Source: Paracentrotus lividus
Lineage: Eukaryota; Echinodermata; Echinoidea; Camarodonta; Echinidae
DNA length: 64,000 nt
Reading direction: 5' to 3'
Assembly: GCA_940671915.1 (NCBI GenBank)
Contig: CALNVZ010000649.1
Span: 781,291 to 845,290, forward strand
Part shown: piece after piece, positions 25,601-38,164 of the stretch
Position numbering within the stretch: the first letter of the stretch is position 1
Layout: each line of letters opens with the position of its first letter
The notes under the pieces: model-generated
The model's database searches: none
What the model was told of the DNA's origin: nothing
The model's input: the letters and a program-made list of their open reading frames with translations, nothing else
Translations under genes and position numbers: made by a program

Positions 25601-28600
25601 TGACTATATTATTAACAGATAAATGATGAAAATGATAAATATAGAATAAAAGAGAAAAGCGTTACAGATCAAGGATTTGGCAGTAAAAATCCTACGAGTT
25701 CGTATCGTATTTTTCGCGTGACGTTTATCGCCACACAGAGTACGAGTACACGCACACAAAATTACATTCCTTCTTATGCAAATACATTTAGCAGGAAAGG
25801 GTATATATTATTCATGAGCAAAATAGCCAATCACAGAAACGGGATAAATGGTCGAGTCCAAATTGAAAAAGGTGTATAGCAGAAATTGGAAGTGTAGCAG
25901 GGTAGCAGGTAATGGAAACACCCCGTAAACCCCGTCTTCTACATATGTCTTAATTTTTAAACAATGTTTACTGCAAGAAAAATGTTTCAACTCAATTCTG
26001 TATTTACATACATGCAAAGAAAAGGAAAAAACACACATAAAATTGCATGTACAGGGTTTTAAAAAAAAGGTATCGCCATTTTAATGAAATGCCATTCAAT
26101 TACTGTAGGGTCATTCCATGCCAATTCACCCAAAATACCATTTCCGATTTTGCTGAAACTTTGTGTACTTCTTGAGAGTCATCCCACAACACCAAATTTT
26201 AAATTTCAAGTCAATCGGGTGAGGGGCTTGGGAGATACGGTCCACCGAATTTCGAGATTTTCAGTAAAAAGGGGTGTGGTCGCCTACCTTTTAACCCCTA
26301 TATCTCAGGGACCACTAGGTCATTCTTCACAAAATGGTTATTTTTGGAAAGGGGATTCATCAACGATTTTAAATCTGCCATTGTTATGTCCTTTCATTTG
26401 AGATTATTACGTACCAACATTTTTAATGGATAATTTGTTGCAATATTCAATGCATTTTGTATGAGGGTGCATGCATGAAGTATGATTTAATTGATTAATT
26501 AATTAATTACAATTGATTAACTGAATTTTTAAACAATCTGCTTCTTGATTATTTCAAGCCAGTTAAATTATGAAAAGAATGATATATCAACCAACCTATA
26601 AGACTGATTGTATACAAAAATATAATGCAAGAAAGAGTAAGAAAGTAACAAAAATGCAAAATCCCTATGCTTTAACACATGCCTCCACCGTAGGCTCCTC
26701 CGCCCCCTACCCTACTCCACTCAAATTATATTTGTACTAAAACTATTAGCAGGACAAAGACGAAACTTCACAGACATGTAGCCTAATTAATTATCTACAA
26801 AATGAGACATTGCACAGCTCATGACTGTACATGGTTTTCATGCTATGTCAAAAAATGTGGGATTTTTTCCTGAAAAATGTAGCGCCTCCACCCTTTTACT
26901 ATACCCCAATATGTGACACACGACCATACACGTTTTTTTTTCAATAACTTTATAAAAAATGAGTATAAATGGCACAAAATTCCCAGTAAAATGTATGGTT
27001 TCCATACAAAATAATGTAGCCTATAGTGTAATTAGTGTTGAGCTGTTGCTGAAATGTCAAAATTCGTGCCCCAATTTTATGAAAAGGCCCTTTAATTGAG
27101 TAGAGGAAATAATTACAAATTATTTTAAGTAGGGTTACTACAAAACAATGAACTAGATATCAGGATATAATCGAAATAATGCTAAAACATACCTAAACCG
27201 GTGCGGGTAGAGATAGTCCCAGCCGTGCAATTACACGAAGATCCGTCTCCGTCGCAGACTCGACAGTCATCATAAACAAGACCAGAATTCAAAACCCCAT
27301 CGCAGCCAAACGTCTAGATTAGAAACATAAACGAATATGCATATTACCCACGAGTATGTGATTTCTACTGAGCCTCATAAAATCCGTTCAGTGCAGTCAT
27401 AATTGGCTGAAACGTCATTTTATAAGATTTTAACGAGACTGAGAAACATATATAAGGGGTGTGTCAAAAAAAAAGAAAAAAAAAAGGAACCTCAATTTTG
27501 ATCATTAAAAATTTCAGAAATATTACGAGGTGATTAAAGAATTTATATCACTGGAAAATGCAACTCATTAACATTTTATTGATACATCTCTCAGCTCACT
27601 TATATCACGCATCACTGAACCCCATTGTTCTGAAAATGCCTCGCCAAATTGTGCGTAGTTCACTTTCACGCCCATTAAGACGGTTGTTTGAATGTGCCTA
27701 GAAAGGGAGTCCAACTTTGATCATCAATAAATTAGAAAATATTAGAGTGGTGATTATGAATATTATATCACTGGAAAGATAAATGATACCTCTTTCAGGT
27801 CATCAATGTCAAGCACCGCTAAACCCCATTTTTCTGAAAATATCTCGCCAAATTGTGATTGATGCACTGTAATGCTCCTTACATTATTGAAGGTTCTCTG
27901 GGCTGTCGTGAGCTGTAACTTCATGAAATTACCTGGATTGTAAGCTTGATGGACTAAAGAAGTAGGCACTTCCAACCCATTAATCGACACCATTTATTTA
28001 AAGTCATTTGAATACTTTACTTAGAACTGTTAATCATGTTTAGGCACATTTAAACAACTCATCTCAAGGAGCATGAAAGTGAACCAATCACAATTTTGCG
28101 AGACAATTTTCAGATAATGATGAGTTTCACTTTCTACTGAAATAAATTTCCTAATCACAACCACAATATTTTTGAAATTATTGATGATCAAAGTTGTTTG
28201 TCCTTTTAAACCACTTTCGAATAACCTTCTCAAGGAACATAAAAGTGACAACTCACAATTTTGCGAGATATGCCCAGAACAATGGGGTTTAGCGATGCGT
28301 GATATTGGTGAGCCGAGAGGGGTATCATCAGAAGAGTAATGAGTTGCAATTTAATGTGATATGAATTTCATAATCACAACTGAAATATTTTGAAATGATT
28401 GATGATCAAACTTGGGTTTACTTTCATTCGATACACCCGGTATTATAACCCGGGCTTTACCCTCACTTGCCATAAGTATTGCAACATTATAATTTAATGC
28501 ATGTAAAAACAAAAATAAAAAGTCTTTTATGTCGTAAAATTTCCTGACCAGATTATTTTAGACATTTTTGTATATTCTAAAAGAGGAAACTTGTCCTTTT

Positions 28601-31600
28601 CCATGCCTGTGAGCAGTAGATGACCAGACCCGGTTATTTCTGAAAAAAATGGAGAGTAAATTGAGCAAAGCAGACAAAATGGAATTTAAAAAAGTTGGGG
28701 CTTTATCAGTGACTATAATCATTCAACATGTTTCATTTTTCTCCAAAAACGGTTCATAGCTTGCTGGATAAAAACACATTTATTATAATTACAAGATATG
28801 GAGTGTTGAAAATAAGTTTTATATTTTAATGGGCATGTCTACACCTACCTGGCATCTTCCACTAAGACACATCTTTGTTGATTTGAGATCAGAGGGGTTA
28901 TCATCCCAGCACCGTGTACCATCGCAGAAAACGCCTTCCCTGTCCGCATAAAAATTGGGTTCCGTTGCTAAGCAATTAAGTTGGCAAAGATCGTCCCCTA
29001 CAAGTTAAAATAAGCACTGTTATTACATTCATATCCAACGTATTAAAAACAAAATATTTAGCTCTGAAGAGGAGATAGAATATCGCACCCCAAAGAGCTT
29101 TTTTATGTTAAAAAAGGGATTACTTTCAATTTTTTATGTTAAAAAAGGGATTACTTTCAATCATATTGTAAATAAGTCCCAACTTATTTACAATATGAAA
29201 CAGGACAGTAAGTCGCACACTTAATCATGGGCCAGATGCGACAAAGATGATGAAAACAAGAGCGATCACACAAGTGTGATTATATACAGTCTGTGTAAAA
29301 AAAAAAAAAAAAAAAAAAAAATGTACAGTCGGGAAAAAATCATTTAGGTATGAAATCTTCTCAAATGATGTGTGAATGTGGTATCAACTTAAAGCCAAAA
29401 GATTCTTCTTGCTCATGCACTTTTTTTTTATAATTTGCTTTGGTATAGTTTTGCTAAATTTTGTACGGCGATGAGCTAATCGAACTTACATACCGGTTTC
29501 TTTCGATGCGCTGAATTCATGGCTATTATGTGCGAAACCCGTAGAAAAGCATACACAAAGTACTTGTTTTTTTCTTGATCATAAAAAAAAGGTCATATGT
29601 CAGCACCAAATGGGATGAAAAAAATTGCAGAAAAAGGCCTGTTTTTTTTTTTTACTTTATGGAAATATCAAATACCTGAATGTGTGTATTAGAATGTGAT
29701 TAATTTCATACTTAAAAAAAAATGTTTTCCACTTGTACCATTTATTTGACACAGACTGTTTTCATGTTATTGTCTTCCCAATAGAGAGAAAACCCTAGGG
29801 AGCCACGCTACTGCATAGTGATTGTTTTCCCGAAAGTATATTCCCGTTTACTCTGATCTTAATGAGAATATACGAAAAGTAAAATTGCTATCTACGTCGA
29901 TTTGATGATCACACCCTATTTTCGGACGAATGAACCCGATTTAATTTTCGGACGAATGAACCCTATTTCATTTTCGAACGAATGAACTTCATTCCATTTT
30001 CAGTCGAACGTGTCTTCGAAACAACGAACCCTACATGTAAATCATTTCACGACGAATTAAATCTTTTCCACTTTCAGACGAATTGACATTTGGACAAACG
30101 AACCTTCGGAAAAACGAACCCGATTTCAGTTTCGGACAGACGAACCCGCTGTCATTTTCAGACGAATGAACCTTCGGACTACTCCATCAAATATTCGGAA
30201 GAACAAATCTTTTTCAGTTTCGGACCAACGAACATCCAGGTGTAGGGGATTTACGTGTTCGGAAGATCGAACGGTCCTTCAGAACATTGAATATTCGGAG
30301 CTGTAGTATGACAATTTTTGTGTTTAAACATACCTAGAAGATCCCCCTGAAAGTCTGTCCAACTGTACGTCACGCCATTAAATGGGATATCATTGGTTGC
30401 AGCACATTGTTCATTACGAAAGTCGTCCTGCGATGTTGCACAAGGCTAAAAAATAAAAAAAAAAGATACAAAAACCCGGAAAATTTTAATCAGTATCAAT
30501 ACCCCATATTAATATGGATTATTTCCTAAAGGCACTGGTGTCGTGGAATCGAGGTATTCGAACCACGTGCCAAGTGACTGTATCAAACACCACGCAAAAT
30601 TATAAGCTTAAAGGGAAGCTCTGGACCCAAAATAAGTTGCTTTTATAAGAAGCAGAAAAAAGTAGAAACACAAGTTTGAAGAAAATCGGACTAATAATAA
30701 GAAAGTTATGAATATCTTTACGGTACACAAAAAATTGATCATTATACCGAATTGGCAACAAGTGTGATGTCACAGGGGCACTACTTGCAATGCATTTTCT
30801 ATATTTTTTTAATGATACATTTTCAGTTAATTTGTTAAGAAACTGTTTACCACATAACTTTGGCCAAGATATATTTCATTCATGAATATATTTTTTTAAA
30901 TACTGAAACCACTTAAAATCTTCTTTTTTTTTGTATTCTAGATGGGGTGCCGATTTTACAATATATGTATAGATGCAATAGCATATTGTCATCAATATAT
31001 CTTGGCAAAAGTTATGAGGAAAACAGTTTCTTAACAAATAAAGTTAAAATTTATCATAAAGCCATATAAAAAGTACATGGAAAGTTGTGCCCCTTTGACA
31101 TCACAGGTTTGGGACAGTGTTGCCAATTTGGTATAGCGATCATTTTTTTTTTTTTTTTTTTGCATCGTAAACTTGATATTCATAACTTTCTTATTTTTAG
31201 TACGATTTTCTTCAAACTTTTTTTATTCTGTTTTTCTAATTTTTCTGCTTTTTATTAAAGCATCTTATTTTGGGTCCAGAGCTTCCCTTTAAAGGGTGAA
31301 TATCTGTGAATTAGCGCACTGCGTGCGGCTTTTCACAGAGCTCCTATTTGCTTTGATATTTTATTGGTTTAGATTATAATTCTGTATTATGCTTGTTGAC
31401 AAGTTACTGAGCTAGTGGTATAGGTGTTACTAGACCATTTTGAGAAAAATTGTGAAAACTGTTAAGCAGTTTTTCCAGGGTAAATATTTTGGTAGCATTG
31501 CCTATTTCAGTTAAAAGGCAAATTCCTTGGCTGCCATATATTGTAGTAGGGGAGACCGGGACAAATGTAACACGGGCAATTGTAACAGAGGCTCCCATTC

Positions 31601-34600
31601 CTAGCAGAAACACGCTATTAACTTAAAATTTGTAGAGAACATGCGCATTTAATCGCTCACATGCTGTATGAGTGTTAGCAGATTTAACGGTTCGTGAACT
31701 TTCTACAGCGGAAAAAACGTTTTTTGAGCATAAAAGTAATATTTCACATACCCATTGTTTTTCTTCTGGACAATATGTGGATGAGCTACGGCTGTCATTT
31801 TGTATATTTAGAAAATATGTTCTTAGGCCATATTTTGCTAAAGTTTCAACGACGAATACCGAAGCTAAGATAGAAAAAAATCTCTCCAAATATGGTCACC
31901 TCTGCCAGGGCAATTGTAACAAGCTGTTACAATTGCCCTGTTTCTGTTAAGTAACTCCCGTAGGAACTCGGTAAAGCAGAATTTCCGCTGAATCAACACC
32001 AAGCTATTAAATAACCAATCAGGGGCCGCGGAGCGTTTTTGGAAGTGGGGAGGCTGAGCGGCAAGTGGGGAGGGGAGGGGGGGGAGGGGGCCGGGGCTGA
32101 ACAGACTAAAATCACAAATGTATGGTCATTTTTCGTTTTGTACACGTTCGCTGATGAAGCCCTCCCAGGCTCCGTGGCCCCTGCAAATTACATTTAAAAA
32201 ATACAATTGTCCCGGAATTGTTGCTTCCTGTAAATATAATTAAAACATAATCAGAACCTCTGAACCATGGAGCTAGTATTAGAGACGTCTCCAAGACGTC
32301 TCCGCGACAATTTATTAAGAAAAAATCCGTCTCCGCAATTCAGGAGACGTCTCGGAGACGTCTCTAATACTATTTATCCATCGGGAGACAAGATTCCTAT
32401 TCTGTCGCGGAGACGTCTCCACGAAGTGAGATAGCACCCTTAGCTCAAGCATCATAACTTCAGAACTTTGAATGTTTTCAATTATATGCTTTACAAACAA
32501 AAGTAACAACATCTATAACCTCCGACATGAAAATTAGGGTGGTATCTCACTTCGCGGAGACGTCTCCACGACAGAATAATAATATTAGAAACGTATCCGA
32601 GACGTCTCGGAGACGTCTCCTAATCTCGGAGACGGATTTTTTCATAAATTGTGGCGGAGACGTCTCGGAGACGTCTCCGCGATATGGGAGACGTTTTTAA
32701 TACATTCTGTCCGTCGCGAAAACAAAATTTTCTATTCTATCGCGGAGACGTTCCGCAAAGTGAGATACCAGAGCCTCAAGTTTTTATTCTTGTTGTTGTT
32801 GTTGTTTTTTTTTAATAATTTATATCACTTACTGGAAAAGAAAAAGTAAAAAAATATGAAGAGTGGACCATTACGTTCTTAATTTCAAGATTGTAAATAG
32901 GAGTAGACTTGGATATAAAGAAAATAGCAAAGAAAGCCTCGTTGATAAGCTCAAGTATCAGAACTTTATAACTTTGAATGATTGTCGATTATTATGCTTT
33001 ACAAAAACACAAAGGTAACCATACCTATAATCTCAGACATGAAATTCATAACTTTGAACATATCTGTCTATACGTTTTGTTAGAAAGCAATGAAATATTG
33101 ATATTTTCCAAAAAAAAAGTGCCTTTAGTTTGTTTATCATTTGTTCACTGTAATCAGAGCCTCAGTTTGTTATTCTTGTTCTTTTAAATAATTATATCAC
33201 TTACTAGAGAACTTCAGAACTTCATAACTTTGAATGTTAATCAATTATAGTTTCTTTTTTTTTACAAGGACCAAAGGTAACCTTATCTATGAGCTCAAAC
33301 ATGAGAATAAATAACGTGAACATATGATTTTATTTCATTTATTTGTCGAGTGTTCATGGTTAAAACACATAAAGAAACACGACAAGATAGCCCATGAAAA
33401 CCGAAAAGGCCTACTTTACAATGGGGTCAAATAAATGGGAAAAAGAATAGGACCCCCCCCCCGACTTGTTTTTTTTCTTATTAAAAAAGCACATATTTAA
33501 AGAAGAAAGAGAAAAGGGAAGGGAGGAAAGGGAGAGGGAGGAGAGAGAGAGAGGGGGAGGCAGATAGGAAAGTAAAAAATAAAGAGGGAGTGAATGAAGA
33601 AAAAGAAAGAAAGAAAGAAAGACAGAGGAGAGAGAGGTAGGGATGGCAGCCCCCATAAAAAAAAAAATATATATATTTTCAAATGATACCTGAAATATAT
33701 GTCCAATACGTTTTGTTAAAAGGCAAAGACATATTGATTTGCCAGAAGAAAAGAATGGTGTAATTTTGAAGATTGATTTTACAAAAAAAAAAAAAAAGAA
33801 AGAAAGAAAAAAAAAAAGCTGTCATTTTTACTTCTTCTCAGAAATGTACACTTTATTTTGAAGAATGCGTTAAAGTCAAAAGGCGTGAGCCTAACATAAA
33901 AGTGTTATACAACAGTTGTCAGTTAAAGATATATTGTGTAGGTACAAAGTAGATAAAGAACTAAATATGAATTAAAGAAGTTCTATAATTCTACAGTTAA
34001 AGGGTGAAGCACAACAAACCTAAAGAAAAAAAAAAAAAAAAAAAACTATCATAACTTTGTCCCATTTCATGCATATAACAGTGGAAAATGTATATAAATG
34101 GGTCAAGCATGTCATGTTCATTAAATTAGTTTATGTGGTTAATGATGTTTAATTTTCATGTGCATAGCTTTGTAAAAAAACACAAGTTACAAGTTCATGT
34201 GTTACAATTACCCCGCACGTCTGTTACAATTGCCCTCGTCACGGGCAATTGTAACACTCGACCTCTTGTTTTGAAAGTAATGGCTTCAAATGACTTGTTT
34301 TACTTTACCCAAACTATTCATATGTCAAGCTAAGATGCATATTTCATTTTTATTTAGTTTTAAGCAAGTATTTAGCTTCATAAAGCTGATAGGTCAATTT
34401 GGAAAAAAAACTGTTACAATTGCCCCAGGTCTCCCCTAATATACATGTAATTGCTTGTGTGTATCATTGTACTGACTGTGTACATAAGGATAGCTGAACC
34501 AAACTTGGACACAATGGACCTCTTCAGCTGATCCTGCTAGCTGCTTTGTGTCTGCATGCCTGCCTGAATGGACCTGAACTTCACAATGGAAGTCAACTAG

Positions 34601-37600
34601 TCATCCTTTTGTTAAACAGTCTTTCATCAGAAAACATTTTCTTAAAGAGAGGACTCCTATTGGCTATGGCGATGCTACATTCAGCTAGAGCTTTTAAAAA
34701 TGGAGATATTAACCAAACCCTGGACCGGACAGACAGATTTCATCTTCATCATCGAATAACAAGAACTGGTGATGGCAATGTTCAACGGTCAAACTCTACT
34801 ATTCAGCGGAAAAACTACACGCCATCAGAGATTCTGCAATGGAGGGATTACAGCTCGTCACTGTCGGAGAACGTTATTGTACTGTTAAATCACTCGGAAT
34901 TCAAGGACAACTGTCGTAAGTCAAGTAAGAAGAAAAACCAGAAGAGGAACACGTGGTGGACAGGGCAGAAGGTGAAGATGTTGCCATAATGAAATCTCTA
35001 ACCTCTTCAAACTCAAACTTACATGAAGTTATGTTCAATGAATGTTCGTTCATTACGGAGTAAGTCAGCATCTTATATATGATTTTGTATGTGAGAGTAA
35101 AGCTGACTGTATGCAATGACTGAGACTTGGTTGACAGAGAATGATTCTGCTATATTCATGATATTGCCCCAACAGGTTATCGTTTCCTCACTGTCCCGAT
35201 CAGGCTCGTCGTGGTGGACTGCTCTACTTTTTAAAGACACATTGATGCTCGCCGATTGTGGCAGGATCAAGTGTCTTTGAGTTTGCACATTATCTGATAT
35301 CATGTGCATCATTTCAATGAGTTGATAACATTTATAGACCACCATATTCTAGTGTTAACCGTGTATCAGTATCTACTTTTATCTGATTAGTGAAATATAC
35401 AGGAGGAATGTTATGTAACATTCTGTAATAGTCACTGGGGATTTTATAATTCACGTTGATATTGATGATAATCCTGAATCAAGATCTTTTAGGGATTTAC
35501 TTGAATACATGTTGAAATAGCATGTTAGATTTGGTACTCACACTCTCGGTCATACACTTGATTTATTTATATCTCGTAAACTGATGACATAATTGTGGAC
35601 CAAACATGGGCTGGTCCTTTGATATCTGATCATTTCCCAATTATGTGTCATCTTATTCTTGTAAGCCACCTGTGAAATCTAAGGTAATATCCTTCCGCAA
35701 ACTTGCTTGTATAGATGTAGATGCACTGATGTGATTTGTTAGTAGTGCCTTGTGCACAGACACACAGATGATCTCATAGAATTCGTTTCTGTATACAATG
35801 ATACACATAACTCTAGTTCCATTTTAACAAACATGCACCTCTGGTTACCAAAACTGTACTTCTCATCCACAGGCACTTGTTTACAGATGATGTTAGAATA
35901 GAAAAACGGAAACGAAGGAAAGCTGAAAAGAAATGGTTAAGAACAAAATCCCCTATTGATATGAATGTTCAAAGCTGCTCGTAACAAGATGTGTTGTCAT
36001 GAATAGAGCACGACGTACATATTATTCTAAATGATAGAAGAAACAGTTCGATCAAAGAGTCTCTTCAATGTCACCAAGTCTTTGTTGAAAATGTCTAATC
36101 TTATCCTGGATACCTCCTCATGGTTGATAGATCACATTGTGAACGAATGGGTAGCTTTTTCTGTAATAAGTAGTTGAAAATCTGTAGTATCAAGACGCGT
36201 TGGATGGCGGGATTCCTGACAACATTCGTTTGCAGGGTACAGATTTAATATTCCACTTCCCAGGGGTTTATTTCGTTCAGGCACTATCCGTAAATGATGT
36301 TGATAAGTTGAGAAAGGGTTAAGTAAGAATCATGTTCTCTGATCCGGTGCCGACTATAAATTTTACTCCATTGTACTGAATCACTACTACCCATTCTACC
36401 AAAATCATTAACTTGTCTCTCTCGAAGGCAATTTCCCCAGACTGGAAGCAGCCTTGGTTAAGCACTTCTAAAGAAACCTGGTATGAGGTGATCTTTAACA
36501 ATCTTAGACCAGTCAGTAATTTACAGTATGTATCAAAGTTAGTTGAAGGAGCTGCTGTACAGCAAATCCGCAACATTTCAGTGATATTTGTATGTCCTAA
36601 TATGCAGTCAGCTACAGGAAATTTCATAGTACGGACGGCTTTAATCAGAATAAAAAATGACCTACTATTGGCTATGGCAAACAAAGAGTAAATTGCTGTA
36701 CTTTAGACTTAAGTGCCGCTTTTGACACGATCGATCACACACAATTGTTAGAGATACTGCACGCTTCTTTTGGGTTAGGTGACCGTGTTCTGTCTCGGAT
36801 GATATCATATCTGTCAAACAGCAGCAAAGGTTTTACTTGATGGTTACATATCAGAAACATTTCATTTCCAAATGGGTCCCACAAGGGTCACGACTTGGTC
36901 CGCTCTCTCTCCATGTATACGAGCAATCTGATCAACCTTGTGCATGACATATCAAATGTAAGCTGTCATTGCTACGTGATGATACGCAGCTGTACATTAG
37001 TTTTAGCCCTGATAGATTCAACAGGATAGTAATGTTTCCATTTGGAAGACTGTTTAGACTTCAATTTGCATTGGATGCTAAATCATAGCTTATGCTTAAT
37101 GATAAAAAACTGAACTTCTGATTGTTGGAACATTAGGCAGATTGCCAAACTGGATATTGATCACTAGAATTGGAAATGCTGAAGTAAAACCACATTAGTA
37201 AGTTAGAAATCTTGGTGTATGGCTATATACTCGTTTGAATATGGAGACACGATATCCAGTATGTGCAAATCTGCCTTTTACATGCTATATAACTCTAAGG
37301 CACATCCGTAAATATCTAGATAAGAAAAACACAGAGAGCCTTGTTCATGCCCTGATTAGTAGTAAACTGGATTATTGTAATGGATTATTATTTGGTTACC
37401 ATGTTCACAGATTTTTGAAATTGCAGCGTGTTCAAAATATCCTTGGCTAGACTTTGACAATTACCGAATTTTCACATATCAACTCTATCTGAAAGAATTA
37501 ATTGGTTGCTGTTAACTACCGAATCCTTTCAAATACTTTTACTGGTGTATAAGCCTTGATGGCCAAGCCCCGAGTTACCTTCAGAATGCTTTCCATGAAA

Positions 37601-38126
37601 CACAATCAACCTCACATAACCTACGAAGTTCCAATGATAGACACCTTCTGCAATACCTCATTCTAGAACAAGGCAACTCTCGAGACTGTGCATTCAGTTA
37701 TTGCAGCTCCTGAACTGTGAACAACTTCCCATTACAATTCGAATGGCCCAGTCTGTTCCTGTCTTCAATCTTTATTGAAGACACATCTGTGTAGGAAAGA
37801 TTTAAGTAGTTGATAGTTTATTTGTATCATAAGCAATGGGAGTATAAAGCGCAGTAGATTATATTTATATAGTCGGCTGCGCTATATAAATTCCCTTATT
37901 ATTTATTATTATTATAAAGGGCCTATTCTCAGTGATAAGAGAGTCACGCGACCTATCTGTCCACCATTGGAAGACAATAAGTTCGCCCGACCTGCTAGCG
38001 ACTGAAAAGGGATCCCAAAACCTCGGTCTCAAAGTGTTTCAATTTCCCGCATCATCCATGTTCAGAGACTCGAGTCGCAACTATTCGGAACAAGTTTTAG
38101 GCCAGTGAGATATAACGTTTTAATTT

Positions 38127-38164
<38 letters not shown>

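Larger units (their letters stand above)
22491..26925. mobile_element. DNA transposon X, first copy, interrupted by a nested insertion
   Basis: Inverted ends GGTCGTGTGTCA and TGACACACGACC, with a 4-bp target duplication ATAC at 22,487-22,490 and 26,926-26,929. The left (22,491-22,912) and right (25,933-26,925) parts align with the uninterrupted copy at 47,379-48,406. Interruptions are a 3.0 kb long-TIR element (22,913-25,923) and about 0.5 kb of unrelated repeat at 26,060-26,560. No transposase ORF, so non-autonomous. The 4-bp duplication does not settle the superfamily. Confidence 0.85.
31549..34436. mobile_element. GGGGAGACCGGG-family DNA transposon
   Basis: Starts GGGGAGACCGGGACAAATG and ends CAATTGCCCCAGGTCTCCCC, with TA on both flanks. 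GGGCAATTGTAACA motifs recur near both ends (31,575, 31,909, 31,926, 34,204, 34,220, 34,243, 34,411). No transposase recognised; a 92-codon ORF at 31,672-31,950 is unassigned. A GACGTC-rich repeat and a purine-rich tract lie inside. Confidence 0.8.

Noticed and set aside
29917-30290. CRISPR-like array
   Set aside because: Units are contiguous and diverged with no unique spacers, and the genome is animal.
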